In this document: one piece after another, positions 1 to 9,229 of the stretch
Layout: every line of letters starts with the position of its first letter
How positions within the stretch are numbered: the first letter of the stretch is position 1
DNA from: Phycisphaeraceae bacterium
GTDB taxonomy: Bacteria > Planctomycetota > Phycisphaerae > Phycisphaerales > SM1A02
DNA: 64,000 bases
Reading direction: 5' to 3'
Assembly: GCA_019636735.1 (NCBI GenBank)
Contig: JAHBWY010000009.1
Span: 1 to 64,000, forward strand
Notes under the pieces: generated by a model
The model's input: only the letters and a program-made list of their open reading frames with translations
Told to the model about the DNA's origin: nothing
Databases searched by the model: none
Program-made: the position numbers and the translations under genes

Positions 1-119
1 AGAACCTGCTGCGCAACCACCTGTCGCACTGCGCAAACAACGCCATGCACGGGGACAAGGCCCAGCAGGCCGCGATGGTGGACGAACTGGTCGCGCTGGT
101 GGGCAAGATCGCGCGGTAA
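1..119 (+). CDS. CsoR/FrmR-family metal-sensing repressor, C-terminal part
   Basis: Only the last 38 codons are in the window, reading in the frame that starts at base 3 and stopping at TAA 117-119. They contain NHLSHC followed by a Lys/Ala-rich helix and a hydrophobic end (VDELVALVGKIAR). The His-x3-Cys spacing matches the conserved His61/Cys65 metal ligands of CsoR-family (DUF156) all-helical repressors, and the end matches the family's last helix. These proteins release DNA on binding Cu(I), Ni or formaldehyde. The position directly before a Cu(I) ATPase suggests copper sensing (inference). The N-terminus, including the first Cys ligand, is off the window. Confidence 0.75.
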   Translation, partial: NLLRNHLSHCANNAMHGDKAQQAAMVDELVALVGKIAR

Positions 120-143
120 GGATGTACGGAAGCGAGGATCACC

Positions 144-332
144 GTGAGTTGCAACTGCGGATGCCATGACGACAAGGCCCCGGCGACGGGATGGAAGCGG
201 TTTGTGCCGCTGATCGTGGCGGCGGCGGTGGTTGGCGTACTGATCGCGGGGGCGGTGCTCAAGAAGAATGATGCGGACAAGGCCACGGCTCGCTCCACAG
301 CCGAGCGGATGACGACGGCGACCACGCCCTGA
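144..332 (+). CDS. Small Cys-rich single-pass membrane protein
   Basis: A 62-aa protein starting at GTG. The N-terminus carries a CNCGCH cluster plus nearby acidic residues, followed by one membrane helix (about residues 20-40, rich in Val/Ala/Ile/Leu) and a short polar tail. The Cys/His cluster is a plausible soft-metal site. I do not recognise a named family. It sits 24 bp after the CsoR-like gene and 24 bp before copA, so it is probably co-transcribed with them and may deliver or sense copper at the membrane (inference). AGGA about 6 bases upstream supports the GTG start. Confidence 0.6.
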   Translation: MSCNCGCHDDKAPATGWKRFVPLIVAAAVVGVLIAGAVLKKNDADKATARSTAERMTTATTP

Positions 333-356
333 GGTTGGCCGAGAAAGCGAAGGACG

Positions 357-2858
357 ATGATGACCAACGCCCATGAACACCAGCATGGCGGCGCGGCCGC
401 ACCAACGGACCAGACCACCAAGACCACCATCGAGCGGGCCGACCTGCCCATCGAGGGAATGACCTGCGCTTCGTGCGCGAACCGGATCGAGAAGCGGCTG
501 GGCAAGCAGCCCGGCGTCATGTCGGCCAACGTGAACTTTGCCACCAAGGTGGCGACGGTGAAGTACGACCCGGCGGCGACCGGGCCGGAGAAACTCGCCA
601 AGGCGGTGGACGACATCGGGTACAAGGCGGTCGTGCTCCCGGTCAGACTCGGTACGGTGAATCCCGCGCACGGTCACGCGGGCCATGACCACGCGGCGAT
701 GCTGGCTGCACAGGGTGCCGGAGCACACGCCGGGCACGCGATGCGCGGCAGCGGCGGGGGCGAGGACCACTCGGCGCACATGAACGTGGGCGAGGCCGAG
801 ACGCGGCGGCTGCTGATCAAGACGACCTTCGGGGCCGTGCTGTCGCTGCCCGTGCTTGTCATCGCCATGTCGCACGGGAAGATCGAGGCGTTCAACGTGC
901 CTTGGATCAACTGGCTTCAGTTCGCGTTGACGACGCCGGTGATGTTCTGGTGCGGCTGGCAGTTCTTCCGCTCCGCATGGAAGGGTCTGCTGCACTTCAG
1001 CGCCAACATGGACACGCTCGTGGCGATGGGCACGGGCGCGGCGTACCTCTACTCGTTCGCGGCGACGATCTGGCCCGGGTTCTTCGCGGCTGTGAGCAGT
1101 GCGGCGGGGCACACCGCACACGCCGAGGGCACGATGGGCGGCATGGTCATGGTGCCCGTGTACTACGAGGCGGCCGCGGTCATCATCGTGCTGATCCTGC
1201 TGGGAAAGTACTTCGAGGCCCGGGCCACCGGCCGGACCAGCGCGGCCATCAAGCGGCTCATCGGGATGCAGGCCAGGACCGCGCGAGTCATGCGCAACGG
1301 CACCGAGCAGGATGTGCCGATCGATTCCGTGGTCGTGGGTGATCGCGTGCTGGTGCGCCCTGGCGAGAAGATCCCCGTGGACGGCACGGTCGAGAGCGGC
1401 CAGTCCGCGGTGGACGAGTCCATGCTCACCGGCGAGAGCGTGCCGGTCGAGAAGTCGGCCGGCGACAGCGTCTTTGGTGCGACGATGAACACGACCGGCG
1501 CGCTGCGGCTGGTCGCCACCAAGGTCGGGGCCGACTCGGCACTCCAGCAGATCGTGCGGCTCGTGCAGGAGGCCCAGGGCAGCAAGGCCCCGATCGCCCG
1601 CCTGGCCGACACGATCAGCGGGGTCTTTGTTCCGATCGTCATCGTGATTGCCATCGCCGCGTTTGTCATCTGGTGGTTCATCTCGCCGGTGGAGACTCGG
1701 CTGAGCATGGCGCTGGTGACGGCTGTGTCCGTGCTGATCATCGCGTGCCCGTGCGCCCTGGGGCTGGCAACGCCGACGGCGATCATGGTGGGCACGGGGC
1801 GCGGCGCGGAGAGGGGCATCCTGATCAAGGGCGGCGAGGCGCTGGAGACTGCCCACAAGCTCACGGCCATCGTGCTCGACAAGACGGGCACCATCACGCA
1901 CGGCAAGCCCGCGGTGACGGACATCATCCCGGCCCCCGCGGGTGCGGGGGGGACGCTTGATGACAGCGAGTTGCTGCGGCTGGCCGCATCAGCGGAGCAG
2001 CACAGCGAGCACCCGCTCGCCGCGGCGATCGTCCGCGAGGCGACGGCACGCGGGCTGTCACTCGCCGAGCCCGTCGGCTTCCGCGCCGTTGTCGGGCATG
2101 GCGTCGAGGCCACGGTGGACGGGCACGCGGTGCTTGTCGGCAAGGCGGCGTTGCTGGCTCAGCGCGGCATCCGGTCCGCGTTGGCGGAGAATGCCGCGGC
2201 TCTGGCGGCGATGGGGCGCACGCCGATGTACGTCGCGGTGGACGGCCGCGAGGCCGGGATCGTGGCCGTGGCCGACACGGTGCGGCCCGAATCAAAGGAG
2301 GCCATCGCCACGATGCACGCGCTCGGGCTGCGCGTGGTGATGATGACCGGCGACAACCAGCGAACGGCCGAGGCGGTCGCCTCGCAAGTCGGCGTCGATC
2401 ACGTATTCGCCGACGTGTTGCCCAAGGACAAGGCGGACAAGGTCAAGGCCCTCCAAGCCGAGGGACACGTCGTGGGCATGGTCGGCGACGGCATCAACGA
2501 CGCCCCGGCGCTCGCCCAGGCTGATGTAGGCCTCGCTGTCGGAACCGGCACCGACGTCGCGATGGAGTCGGCGGACATCACGCTCATGCGCGGCGATCTC
2601 CGCGCGGTCCCCCAGGCCATCGCCCTCTCGCACGCCACCATGCGGACGATCAAGCAGAACCTCTTCTGGGCATTCATCTACAACGTCGTCGGCATTCCGA
2701 TCGCGGCGGGTGTGCTGTTCCCGTTCACGGGCTGGTTGCTCTCGCCGATCATCGCGAGCGCCGCGATGGCGTTCAGCAGCGTGAGCGTGGTGCTCAACAG
2801 CTTGCGTTTGTCCAGGTTGCCGCGCCCAATCTTGCCGCGGAACTCGTTGCGGACGTGA
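357..2858 (+). CDS. copA: Cu(I)-exporting P1B-type ATPase
   Basis: An 833-aa heavy-metal P-type ATPase that would pump Cu(I) from cytoplasm to periplasm with ATP. Visible in order: a His-rich N-terminal tip, one HMA domain with GMTCASC at 34-40, a long His/Ala/Gly linker (about 100-145) with many HxH and GH pairs, membrane helices, the TGES actuator motif, the CPC metal-transport motif at 464-466, the phosphorylation motif DKTGT at 508-512, and GDGIND at about 710. CPC with a GMTCxxC HMA indicates the copper/silver subgroup. A second ATG lies one codon downstream, so the start could be 360. It follows the CsoR-like gene and the small Cys protein, a classic copper-regulated unit. Confidence 0.95.
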   Translation: MMTNAHEHQHGGAAAPTDQTTKTTIERADLPIEGMTCASCANRIEKRLGKQPGVMSANVNFATKVATVKYDPAATGPEKLAKAVDDIGYKAVVLPVRLGTVNPAHGHAGHDHAAMLAAQGAGAHAGHAMRGSGGGEDHSAHMNVGEAETRRLLIKTTFGAVLSLPVLVIAMSHGKIEAFNVPWINWLQFALTTPVMFWCGWQFFRSAWKGLLHFSANMDTLVAMGTGAAYLYSFAATIWPGFFAAVSSAAGHTAHAEGTMGGMVMVPVYYEAAAVIIVLILLGKYFEARATGRTSAAIKRLIGMQARTARVMRNGTEQDVPIDSVVVGDRVLVRPGEKIPVDGTVESGQSAVDESMLTGESVPVEKSAGDSVFGATMNTTGALRLVATKVGADSALQQIVRLVQEAQGSKAPIARLADTISGVFVPIVIVIAIAAFVIWWFISPVETRLSMALVTAVSVLIIACPCALGLATPTAIMVGTGRGAERGILIKGGEALETAHKLTAIVLDKTGTITHGKPAVTDIIPAPAGAGGTLDDSELLRLAASAEQHSEHPLAAAIVREATARGLSLAEPVGFRAVVGHGVEATVDGHAVLVGKAALLAQRGIRSALAENAAALAAMGRTPMYVAVDGREAGIVAVADTVRPESKEAIATMHALGLRVVMMTGDNQRTAEAVASQVGVDHVFADVLPKDKADKVKALQAEGHVVGMVGDGINDAPALAQADVGLAVGTGTDVAMESADITLMRGDLRAVPQAIALSHATMRTIKQNLFWAFIYNVVGIPIAAGVLFPFTGWLLSPIIASAAMAFSSVSVVLNSLRLSRLPRPILPRNSLRT

Positions 2859-2921
2859 TCGGCACGTCGGTGCTTCTCGGAGCCCATGTCACCCAGACCG
2901 CTGTAGTTCTTGAAGCCGTTC

Positions 2922-2953
2922 GAGTGTGGACCCCGGTGCGCAGGTCCACACTC
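2922..2953. terminator. Hairpin between convergent metal-ATPase genes
   Basis: A perfect 11-bp inverted repeat (GAGTGTGGACC at 2922-2932 and its complement at 2943-2953) with a 10-nt loop, in the 162-bp gap between copA and the oppositely oriented Zn/Cd ATPase. There is no clear T-run on either side, so it is a GC-rich, possibly bidirectional, terminator by position and structure. Nothing else is evident in the gap. Confidence 0.5.
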
Positions 2954-3020
2954 CCCAGAATCACGCGTCGCCGATGGCACGGCGAGCCGTGGCTCTCCGT
3001 CAGCCGCACGCCAGATTCGT

Positions 3021-5225
3021 TCAAGCGGTGCTTGACTCGGCCTTAACGCTTGAAAGGCTCGGCAAACCCCTCCGGCTCCCCAACAGTCGTAGCCCGTTCC
3101 CTACCACCAGCAGGCTCGCCCCGACATCCGCGATGACGGCCATCCACATCGTCCCCAGTCCGGCGAGGGTGAGTGCGAAGAAAACCACCTTGATGCCGAT
3201 GGCGAGCGTGATGTTCTGGGCCAAGATCGCGCCGGTACGGCGCGAGAGCGCGATGAACTCGGGCAGCCCGTGCAGGTCGTCCTGCATGAGGGCGACGTCG
3301 GCGGTTTCAAGGGCTGTGTCCGTGCCCGCCGCGCCCATCGCAAAGCCAATGGTCGACCTGGCCAGGGCGGGGGCGTCGTTCACCCCGTCACCGACCATGC
3401 CAACCGCGTTGCTGTGTTCGTTGAGCAGGCGTTCGATCTCAGCGAGCTTGTCCTCGGGCAGCATCCCGCCGCGGACCTCGTCGATCCCCACGGCCTTGGC
3501 GATGGCTGACGCGGTGGATTGATTGTCCCCAGAGAGCAGAAGCGTCCGCACGCCCATCGCGTGAAGGGATCGCAGAGCGTTGACGCTGCTCTCGCGAGGA
3601 GTGTCGGCCACCGCGATGATGCCGAGCACGGCGCGAGATGATGCAACGACGATGGCCGTCTTCCCCTGCACCTCGAAGTGCCCCAGCACCGCTTCGACTT
3701 CCAGCGAGCAGACCTTCCGCTCCTCGGCGAGTCGGTGGTTGCCGACAAAGTACGTTTCCCCCGCGATCGTCCCCTCGACGCCACGGCCTGTAAGCGACTT
3801 GAATCCGTTCACGTCCGCACGCGGGCCCGCCCATGCCTCGGTCAGAGCCCGCGCGACCGGGTGCTGCGAAAGCGCATCCAGACTCGCCGCGATCCGTAGC
3901 ACCTCGTCCTTGCTCGCGCCGCCCATAGGCTGCACGTCCGTCACGCGAGGGCGGCCTTCGGTAATAGTGCCGGTCTTGTCGAGCGCCACCACCTTCAACT
4001 TGCGGCCGTTCTCCAAGTGGACGCCGCCCTTGATGAGGATGCCCCGCTTTGCCGCCGCCGTCAGACCGCTCACGACCGTCACCGGCGTTGAGATGACCAG
4101 GGCGCACGGGCACGCGATAACCAGCAACACCAGCGCCTTGTAGAGCCACGGGTAGAAAGGTTGACCGAACGCGAGCCACGGCACCACCGCGACCAGCACC
4201 GCGGCAACGCACACGACCGGCGTGTAGACCCGCGCGAAGTTGTCCACGAAGCGCTGCGTCGGCGCGCGGCTCCCCTGCGCCTCCTGCACCGTCCTGATGA
4301 TCTTCGCGAGCGTGGTCTGGTCTTTGCCGCCCGAAGTCTTGAACTCCAGCACGCCTGTTTCGTTGATGGTCCCCGCGAAGACCTTGTCGCCGATCTTCTT
4401 GTCCACCGGCACGGATTCGCCCGTGACCGGAGCCTGGTTCACGCTCGACTCACCCGCGACCACCACGCCGTCGAGCGCGAGCCGCTCTCCGGGCTTCACC
4501 TGCACAACCGCGCCGACGGGGACCGCGCCCGCGCTTACGACCGTCCACGAGCCGTCATCCTGCTTGACGCACGCCTCGTCGGGGGCCATCGCCATCAGTC
4601 CCTTGACCGCATTGCGGGCACGATCAAGCGCCTTGGCTTCGATCAACTCAGCCAGTGCGAAGAGGAACGTGACCAGCGCGATCTCCGGCCACGCCCCGAT
4701 CACCGCTCCGCCGAGGATCGCGATCGTCATCAAGAAGTTGATGTTCAGCGTGAACGTCCGCAGGGCCGTCCACCCCTTGCGGAACGTCGGGAGGCCTCCG
4801 AGCAGAATGGAGGCTACGGCAACGGCCACCACGGGCCACGAGGTCTCCTTCACTCCGGCGAAGTACATCGCTTCCGCTGACGCAGCCAGCACGCCGGAGA
4901 GGGCGAACGGCCCATGCCTTCGCCACCACGGTCGTGTACCCGTCACGTTTACGCGCAGGCCCGTCGCGCACGAACCGTCCGCGCAAGCCACATCAGCCCT
5001 GCTGCGCTGCCCGGAACTTGCAGCGGGTGCAGGGGCCATCCCGATGCCGGTCAATGCTGCGACGATGTCAGCGTCGTCCGCATTGTCATGCACCACCGTC
5101 AGTCGCCTACCAATCAGGTCGCAACGTAGGTCGACGACACCGGGCACCGACTCGAGCCGTCGCCGGATCAGCGCCTCTTCGGTAGGGCAGTCCATCGCCG
5201 GGATGTCATATGCAACTTCAGCCAT
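3021..5225 (-). CDS. zntA: Zn/Cd/Pb-exporting P1B-type ATPase
   Basis: A 734-aa heavy-metal P-type ATPase. The N-terminal HMA-like domain has MDCPTEE at 11-17, the variant seen in Zn/Cd/Pb pumps, rather than GMTCxxC. An extra Cys pair follows (ADGSC region). Membrane segments, TGES, the CPC motif inside ACPCALVIST, DKTGTITEGRP and GDGVNDAPAL are all present. The CPCALVISTP context is typical of ZntA/CadA, not CopA. Predicted role: efflux of divalent metal from cytoplasm to periplasm, where the RND pump encoded upstream could take over. It is the last gene of the minus-strand metal operon, 30 bp after the YHS lipoprotein gene. CadA or PbrA would be equally good names; the substrate cannot be fixed from sequence. 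Confidence 0.92.
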   Translation of the reverse strand: MAEVAYDIPAMDCPTEEALIRRRLESVPGVVDLRCDLIGRRLTVVHDNADDADIVAALTGIGMAPAPAASSGQRSRADVACADGSCATGLRVNVTGTRPWWRRHGPFALSGVLAASAEAMYFAGVKETSWPVVAVAVASILLGGLPTFRKGWTALRTFTLNINFLMTIAILGGAVIGAWPEIALVTFLFALAELIEAKALDRARNAVKGLMAMAPDEACVKQDDGSWTVVSAGAVPVGAVVQVKPGERLALDGVVVAGESSVNQAPVTGESVPVDKKIGDKVFAGTINETGVLEFKTSGGKDQTTLAKIIRTVQEAQGSRAPTQRFVDNFARVYTPVVCVAAVLVAVVPWLAFGQPFYPWLYKALVLLVIACPCALVISTPVTVVSGLTAAAKRGILIKGGVHLENGRKLKVVALDKTGTITEGRPRVTDVQPMGGASKDEVLRIAASLDALSQHPVARALTEAWAGPRADVNGFKSLTGRGVEGTIAGETYFVGNHRLAEERKVCSLEVEAVLGHFEVQGKTAIVVASSRAVLGIIAVADTPRESSVNALRSLHAMGVRTLLLSGDNQSTASAIAKAVGIDEVRGGMLPEDKLAEIERLLNEHSNAVGMVGDGVNDAPALARSTIGFAMGAAGTDTALETADVALMQDDLHGLPEFIALSRRTGAILAQNITLAIGIKVVFFALTLAGLGTMWMAVIADVGASLLVVGNGLRLLGSRRGLPSLSSVKAESSTA

Positions 5226-5255
5226 GCGTCCTGGCTTGCTCGCAGCGCTCGGCGC

Positions 5256-5549
5256 TCAGCGGCAGCAATCGCTCCAGTAGCGGGCTTGGTCTTGGCTTCC
5301 GCTGTGGCTCCACTTGTCCATGCAGTCATGGCAGCAGAACCCGACAGTCTTGCCGTCGTAGACTGCCGTGTACGCGGTGTCCACGGGGCGACTGTCGATC
5401 GGGCATCGCGTGTTCGTGGATATGGCCGGGGCGGTGCTGTTTGTTGTTCCTGAAGTGCCGCTGTCGCAGTGCCCGTGCGAGTGGCACCCGGCGGTCATCG
5501 CAAATGGGGCGAGGGAGAGGACGAGAATAAATATGTGCACGCGCTTCAT
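5256..5549 (-). CDS. Small exported protein with a YHS/TRASH-like metal-binding domain
   Basis: A 97-aa protein. The N-terminus is a signal peptide with a probable lipid-attachment Cys (FAMTAGC, a weak lipobox). After a Ser/Thr/Asn linker comes a compact Cys domain: CPIDSRPVD, then VYDGKTVGFCCHDCMDKW, the pattern of YHS/TRASH treble-clef domains found with metal ATPases. Likely a periplasmic, membrane-anchored metal chaperone or sensor (inference). A strong Shine-Dalgarno (AAGGAG, 7-nt spacing) supports the start. It lies between the other lipoprotein gene and zntA in the same operon. The 168 bp upstream of it holds no gene I can support. Confidence 0.75.
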   Translation of the reverse strand: MKRVHIFILVLSLAPFAMTAGCHSHGHCDSGTSGTTNSTAPAISTNTRCPIDSRPVDTAYTAVYDGKTVGFCCHDCMDKWSHSGSQDQARYWSDCCR

Positions 5550-5717
5550 GTGAGACTCCTTGTGTTGCGAGTGATCGGAATCAGGGTCCAGTGCAACGGA
5601 GAATGGTTGACGCTTGTGTGGCTGCGGCTGGCCTGAGCGTTGAGACCGTCACCTTGCCGCTCTCCATGTAGACACCCCATGTGACTTCCAGGAGCTGCTT
5701 GGCCTGATCCGGATTAC

Positions 5718-6035
5718 CTACTTGCCTTCCTTCGGCTTCAACGCCAGGAACTTCTCCTTGACGTCTGGGTTGCAGATCGTGCAGTGCGACTCGGGCAGGT
5801 CGTGCTCCTTGCACCAGTCGCCCTTCTTCTTGAAATCGGCGATGAGCTTCTTGTTGCACTTCGTGCAGATTGACTCGGGGATCTCGTGCTCGGCGCACCA
5901 GTCCGGCGCGTCCGCCGCGGCGGTCGTCTGCGTGTTTGTGGGCTTGGACTGAGCTGCAGGCTCCTTCTTGTCACAGGCGGTGACACACAGAAGAGCGGGG
6001 ACAAGGAATGCGGAAATGATGCGGACGCGATTCAT
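5718..6035 (-). CDS. Lipoprotein with two WCxEHxxPESxCxxC repeats
   Basis: A 105-aa lipoprotein: signal peptide ending in a good lipobox (VTAC, Cys about residue 20), a Lys/Gln/Thr linker, then two copies of a short Cys/His motif, WCAEHEIPESICTKC and WCKEHDLPESHCTIC. Each could hold one metal ion through three Cys and one His (inference). The same motif occurs near the N-terminus of the CzcB-like adaptor in this operon, tying the protein to the efflux pump. An AAAGGAGG ribosome site 6 nt before the ATG fixes the start; a longer reading frame overlapping the pump gene is less likely. The function is unproven; a periplasmic metal carrier for the RND pump is my best reading. Confidence 0.8.
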   Translation of the reverse strand: MNRVRIISAFLVPALLCVTACDKKEPAAQSKPTNTQTTAAADAPDWCAEHEIPESICTKCNKKLIADFKKKGDWCKEHDLPESHCTICNPDVKEKFLALKPKEGK

Positions 6036-6046
6036 GGGAACCTCCT

Positions 6047-9000
6047 TTAGATTGTGGATGACACCGGAACTGGCAGCTCTGCCGACGCGACCGAGCCGTT
6101 GGACGCGGATACTTGGGAACTCGAGCGGGCTGATGCCTCCCCTTCCTCTGCTTCGACCGCTCCACGCGGCTCGAACCACTTGTAGAGCACGGGGAGGACG
6201 AAGAGTGTCAGGAGCGTGCTGCTGATGACGCCGCCGATGACCACTGTCGCGAGCGGGCGCTGGACCTCGGCGCCCATGCCGTCGGCGATGGCCATCGGGA
6301 TGAACCCGAACGCGGCGACAAGCGCCGTCATGAGCACCGGGCGCAACCGGACAAGGCTGCCCGACACCACGGCATCATCGACCGCGAGGCCCGTGTGGCG
6401 AAGCTGGCGGATGAACGTGACCATGACGAGGCCGTTGAGGACGGCGACCCCCGAGAGCGCGATGAACCCGACGGCGGCGGAGATTGAGAACGGCATCCCG
6501 CGAAGCCATAGCGCCGCCACGCCGCCGGTCACGGCGAGCGGGACGGCGGTGAACACCAGCAGGGCGAGCCGCATCGATTGGAAGGAGAGGTAGAGGAGAA
6601 GGAATATGAGTAGGAGTGCGACCGGCACCACCACGAGCAGCTTCTCGCGAGCCCGCTCGAGGTTCTCAAACTGGCCGCCCCACTCCAGGCGGTAACGCCC
6701 TTCCGGGAGCTGGATCTCTTTGGCGATCGCCGCCTTGGCGTCGGTAACGAAGGACGCGACATCGCGCCCGCGAATGTTCGCCTGGATCGTGGTTCGCCGC
6801 TGACCCCACTCCCGCGTGATGGTGGATGGCCCTTCGACCACGCGGATGTGCGCGAGCTTGGCGAGGGGCACACGCTCGCCGCTCGGCGCCGAGATGAGGA
6901 TGGAGCCGACGGATTCTGAGTCGCGCCGCAGGCGCTCGGGGAGTCTGACCGTCAGTGGGAATCGGAGTTGACCCTCGGCCACCTCGCCGTGCTCCTGACC
7001 GCCTAGAGACTCGACGATGTCGAGCACGCTTCTGGCCGGAATGCCGAAGCGAGCGATGGCCGCCTGATCGACTTCGACTTGCATCACCGGTTGGCCCGTC
7101 AGCTGTTCGGTGCTCACATCCTCGGCGCCATCGAGCCCGGTGATGAGATCAGCGATCTCGGTCCCTTTCTCTGTCAGAACGGCCAGGTCGTCGCCGAAGA
7201 GCTTGATCGCCACGTCAGCACGCACCCCCGAGCCCATCTCGTTCATGCGCATCTCGATCGGCTGAGTGAACGCGATGCGCTGGCCGGGCAGGTCCCGCAG
7301 TTCGTGGTTCATTACCTGGATCAGCTCCGCCTGCGTCCGAGCTTTAGTCCATTGCTCGCGCGGGTGAAGCGTCATGAACACATCGGTCAACTCCGTCCCC
7401 ATCGGATCGGTGGCGATCTCGGCCGAGCCGATGCGGCTCCAGACGTGCTTCACCTCATCCGGAAATGCCTTCAGGATGGCTCGCTCCATCAGCGTGTTGT
7501 AGCGGACCGACTCGTCGAGGTCGGTGCCCGCGAGCCGCACGATGTTGGCCACCATCGAGCCTTCCGTCAGCTTGGGCACGAACTCCGAGCCCAAGCCCCG
7601 TGCGGTGATGACGGTCAGCCCCAGCAAAGCCAGCGCCGCGATGACGACGGCGGCGCGGGCCCGCATCGCCACGCGGAGCGCGGGCGCGTATACCCGCTGC
7701 GCCAAGCGAACAACCAGCGGTTCGGTCTCCCGCACTTTCCGAGGCAGGAACAGGCTGGCGAGCACCGGCATCAGCGTCAGCGAAAGCACCAGCGAGCCAA
7801 CGAGCGCAAAGATGAACGTGAGCGCCATCGGACGGAACATCTTCCCTTCCACACCCTCCAGCGTCAGGATCGGGAGGAAGACGATGATGATGATCAGCTC
7901 GCCGAACATCGTGGGCTTCCGCACCTCGATGGCCGCATCGCGGATCACGTCCAGGCGGCTTCGACCGGCCTCGTTGTGCGAGAGCTTGCGGACGCAGTTC
8001 TCGATCATGATGACCGAGCTGTCCACCACGAGCCCGAAGTCGATCGCCCCCAGGCTCAGGAGGCTCCCGGCGATCCCGAAGCGGAGCATCGAGTCGAACG
8101 CGAAGAGCATCGAGAGCGGAATCGCGGCCGCGACGATGAGGCCGGCGCGGAGATTGCCGAGGAAGAGGAACAGCACGGCGATGACGAAGAGCCCGCCCTC
8201 GAACAGGTTCCCCTTCACCGTCCCGATGACCTCGTCCACGAGCTCGGTGCGGTCGTAGACCGTCTGCACCGTGACGCCCACGGGCAGCACGGGTCGAAGC
8301 TCGTCGAGCTTTGCCTTGAGGCGCGAAGTGACCTCGTGGCTGTTCTGACCCATGAGCATGAACCCAAGGCCCAGGATCGCTTCGCCCCCGCCGTCCGCCG
8401 TAACCGCGCCGCGACGGATCTCGTGACCGATCTTTACTTCTGCCACGTCACGCACTCTGATAGGGACACCGTCCCGTGCCGCGACGGGGATGTCGCCAAT
8501 CTGCTCGATATTCGACACCCGTCCGAGGCCGTGCACCAGGAGCGTCCCACCACCCCGAGCAAGATTGCCGCCGCCGACATTGGCGTTGTTGGCTTCGAGA
8601 GCCTCGGTCAACTCTCCGAACGTCAGGTCATGTTTGATCAGGCGATCCGGGTCAACCTGCACCTCGTAGATCTTCTCGTAGCCGCCCCAGCTGTTCACTT
8701 CCGCCACGCCCGGAACCGCCCGGAGGGCGGGCTTGATGGACCAATCGTGGAGCGTGCGTAGTTCGGTGATGTCGTGACGGTCGCTGCGCACGACGTAGTG
8801 GAATACTTCGCCCAGTCCGGTGGCGATAGGACCCATCTGCGGCCGCGGGATGCCCGGGGGAAGCTCGACGGTCGCCAGCCGCTCCGCGACAAGTTGACGT
8901 GCAAAGTAGATGTCGGTGCCGTCCGCGAAGGTCGCGACGACCTGGGAGAATCCGAACTTCGACACCGAGCGCAGGTTCTCCAGTTTCGGCACCCCAGCGA

Positions 9001-9217
9001 GCGATTGCTCGACGGGGAAGCTGATTTGCCGTTCGACCTCCTCGGGTGACAATGCCGGTGCCGTGGTGTTGATCTGCACCTGAACCGGTGTCGTGTCGGG
9101 GAACGCGTCGATATCCAGTTGCCGCAGCGCGATCACCCCGAGCCCCGCGAAGAGCAGGGCGCCGACGATGACGAGGAAGCGGTTCTTCAAAGACCAGGTG
9201 ATGAGCCAGTTCAGCAT
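6047..9217 (-). CDS. czcA: Heavy-metal efflux RND pump, CzcA/CusA family
   Basis: A 1,056-aa inner-membrane pump of the HME-RND family that exports metal ions from periplasm or inner membrane through a tripartite channel, driven by protons. It has the family layout: TM1 (residues 10-30), a large periplasmic loop, a TM cluster, a second periplasmic loop and a C-terminal TM cluster. The start (LNWLITWSLKNRFLVIV) and the AFPDTTPVQVQI segment are typical. The TM4 signature reads DFGLVVDSS from Asp393, close to the DFGxxxDG motif of divalent-cation pumps, with Ser replacing Gly. The C-terminus has a polar tail. The adaptor gene ends 12 bp upstream and the lipoprotein gene starts 11 bp downstream. 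Substrate not determinable here. Confidence 0.93.
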   Translation of the reverse strand: MLNWLITWSLKNRFLVIVGALLFAGLGVIALRQLDIDAFPDTTPVQVQINTTAPALSPEEVERQISFPVEQSLAGVPKLENLRSVSKFGFSQVVATFADGTDIYFARQLVAERLATVELPPGIPRPQMGPIATGLGEVFHYVVRSDRHDITELRTLHDWSIKPALRAVPGVAEVNSWGGYEKIYEVQVDPDRLIKHDLTFGELTEALEANNANVGGGNLARGGGTLLVHGLGRVSNIEQIGDIPVAARDGVPIRVRDVAEVKIGHEIRRGAVTADGGGEAILGLGFMLMGQNSHEVTSRLKAKLDELRPVLPVGVTVQTVYDRTELVDEVIGTVKGNLFEGGLFVIAVLFLFLGNLRAGLIVAAAIPLSMLFAFDSMLRFGIAGSLLSLGAIDFGLVVDSSVIMIENCVRKLSHNEAGRSRLDVIRDAAIEVRKPTMFGELIIIIVFLPILTLEGVEGKMFRPMALTFIFALVGSLVLSLTLMPVLASLFLPRKVRETEPLVVRLAQRVYAPALRVAMRARAAVVIAALALLGLTVITARGLGSEFVPKLTEGSMVANIVRLAGTDLDESVRYNTLMERAILKAFPDEVKHVWSRIGSAEIATDPMGTELTDVFMTLHPREQWTKARTQAELIQVMNHELRDLPGQRIAFTQPIEMRMNEMGSGVRADVAIKLFGDDLAVLTEKGTEIADLITGLDGAEDVSTEQLTGQPVMQVEVDQAAIARFGIPARSVLDIVESLGGQEHGEVAEGQLRFPLTVRLPERLRRDSESVGSILISAPSGERVPLAKLAHIRVVEGPSTITREWGQRRTTIQANIRGRDVASFVTDAKAAIAKEIQLPEGRYRLEWGGQFENLERAREKLLVVVPVALLLIFLLLYLSFQSMRLALLVFTAVPLAVTGGVAALWLRGMPFSISAAVGFIALSGVAVLNGLVMVTFIRQLRHTGLAVDDAVVSGSLVRLRPVLMTALVAAFGFIPMAIADGMGAEVQRPLATVVIGGVISSTLLTLFVLPVLYKWFEPRGAVEAEEGEASARSSSQVSASNGSVASAELPVPVSSTI

Positions 9218-9229
9218 GTGCGTTCTCGC

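Noticed and set aside
2678..2980. Minus-strand frame running from the end of copA into the gap
   Set aside because: Mostly antisense to copA, with no start signal; resemblance to transposase-like text is superficial.
5581..5717. Minus-strand frame reading EVTWGVYMESGKVTV downstream of the PESxC lipoprotein
   Set aside because: Looks faintly protein-like but has no start of its own and is in a different frame from the lipoprotein; could be a decayed remnant, not supportable as a gene.
7079..8761. 560-aa plus-strand reading frame
   Set aside because: Antisense to czcA; composition is His/Arg/Gln-rich as expected for a shadow of GC-rich coding DNA.
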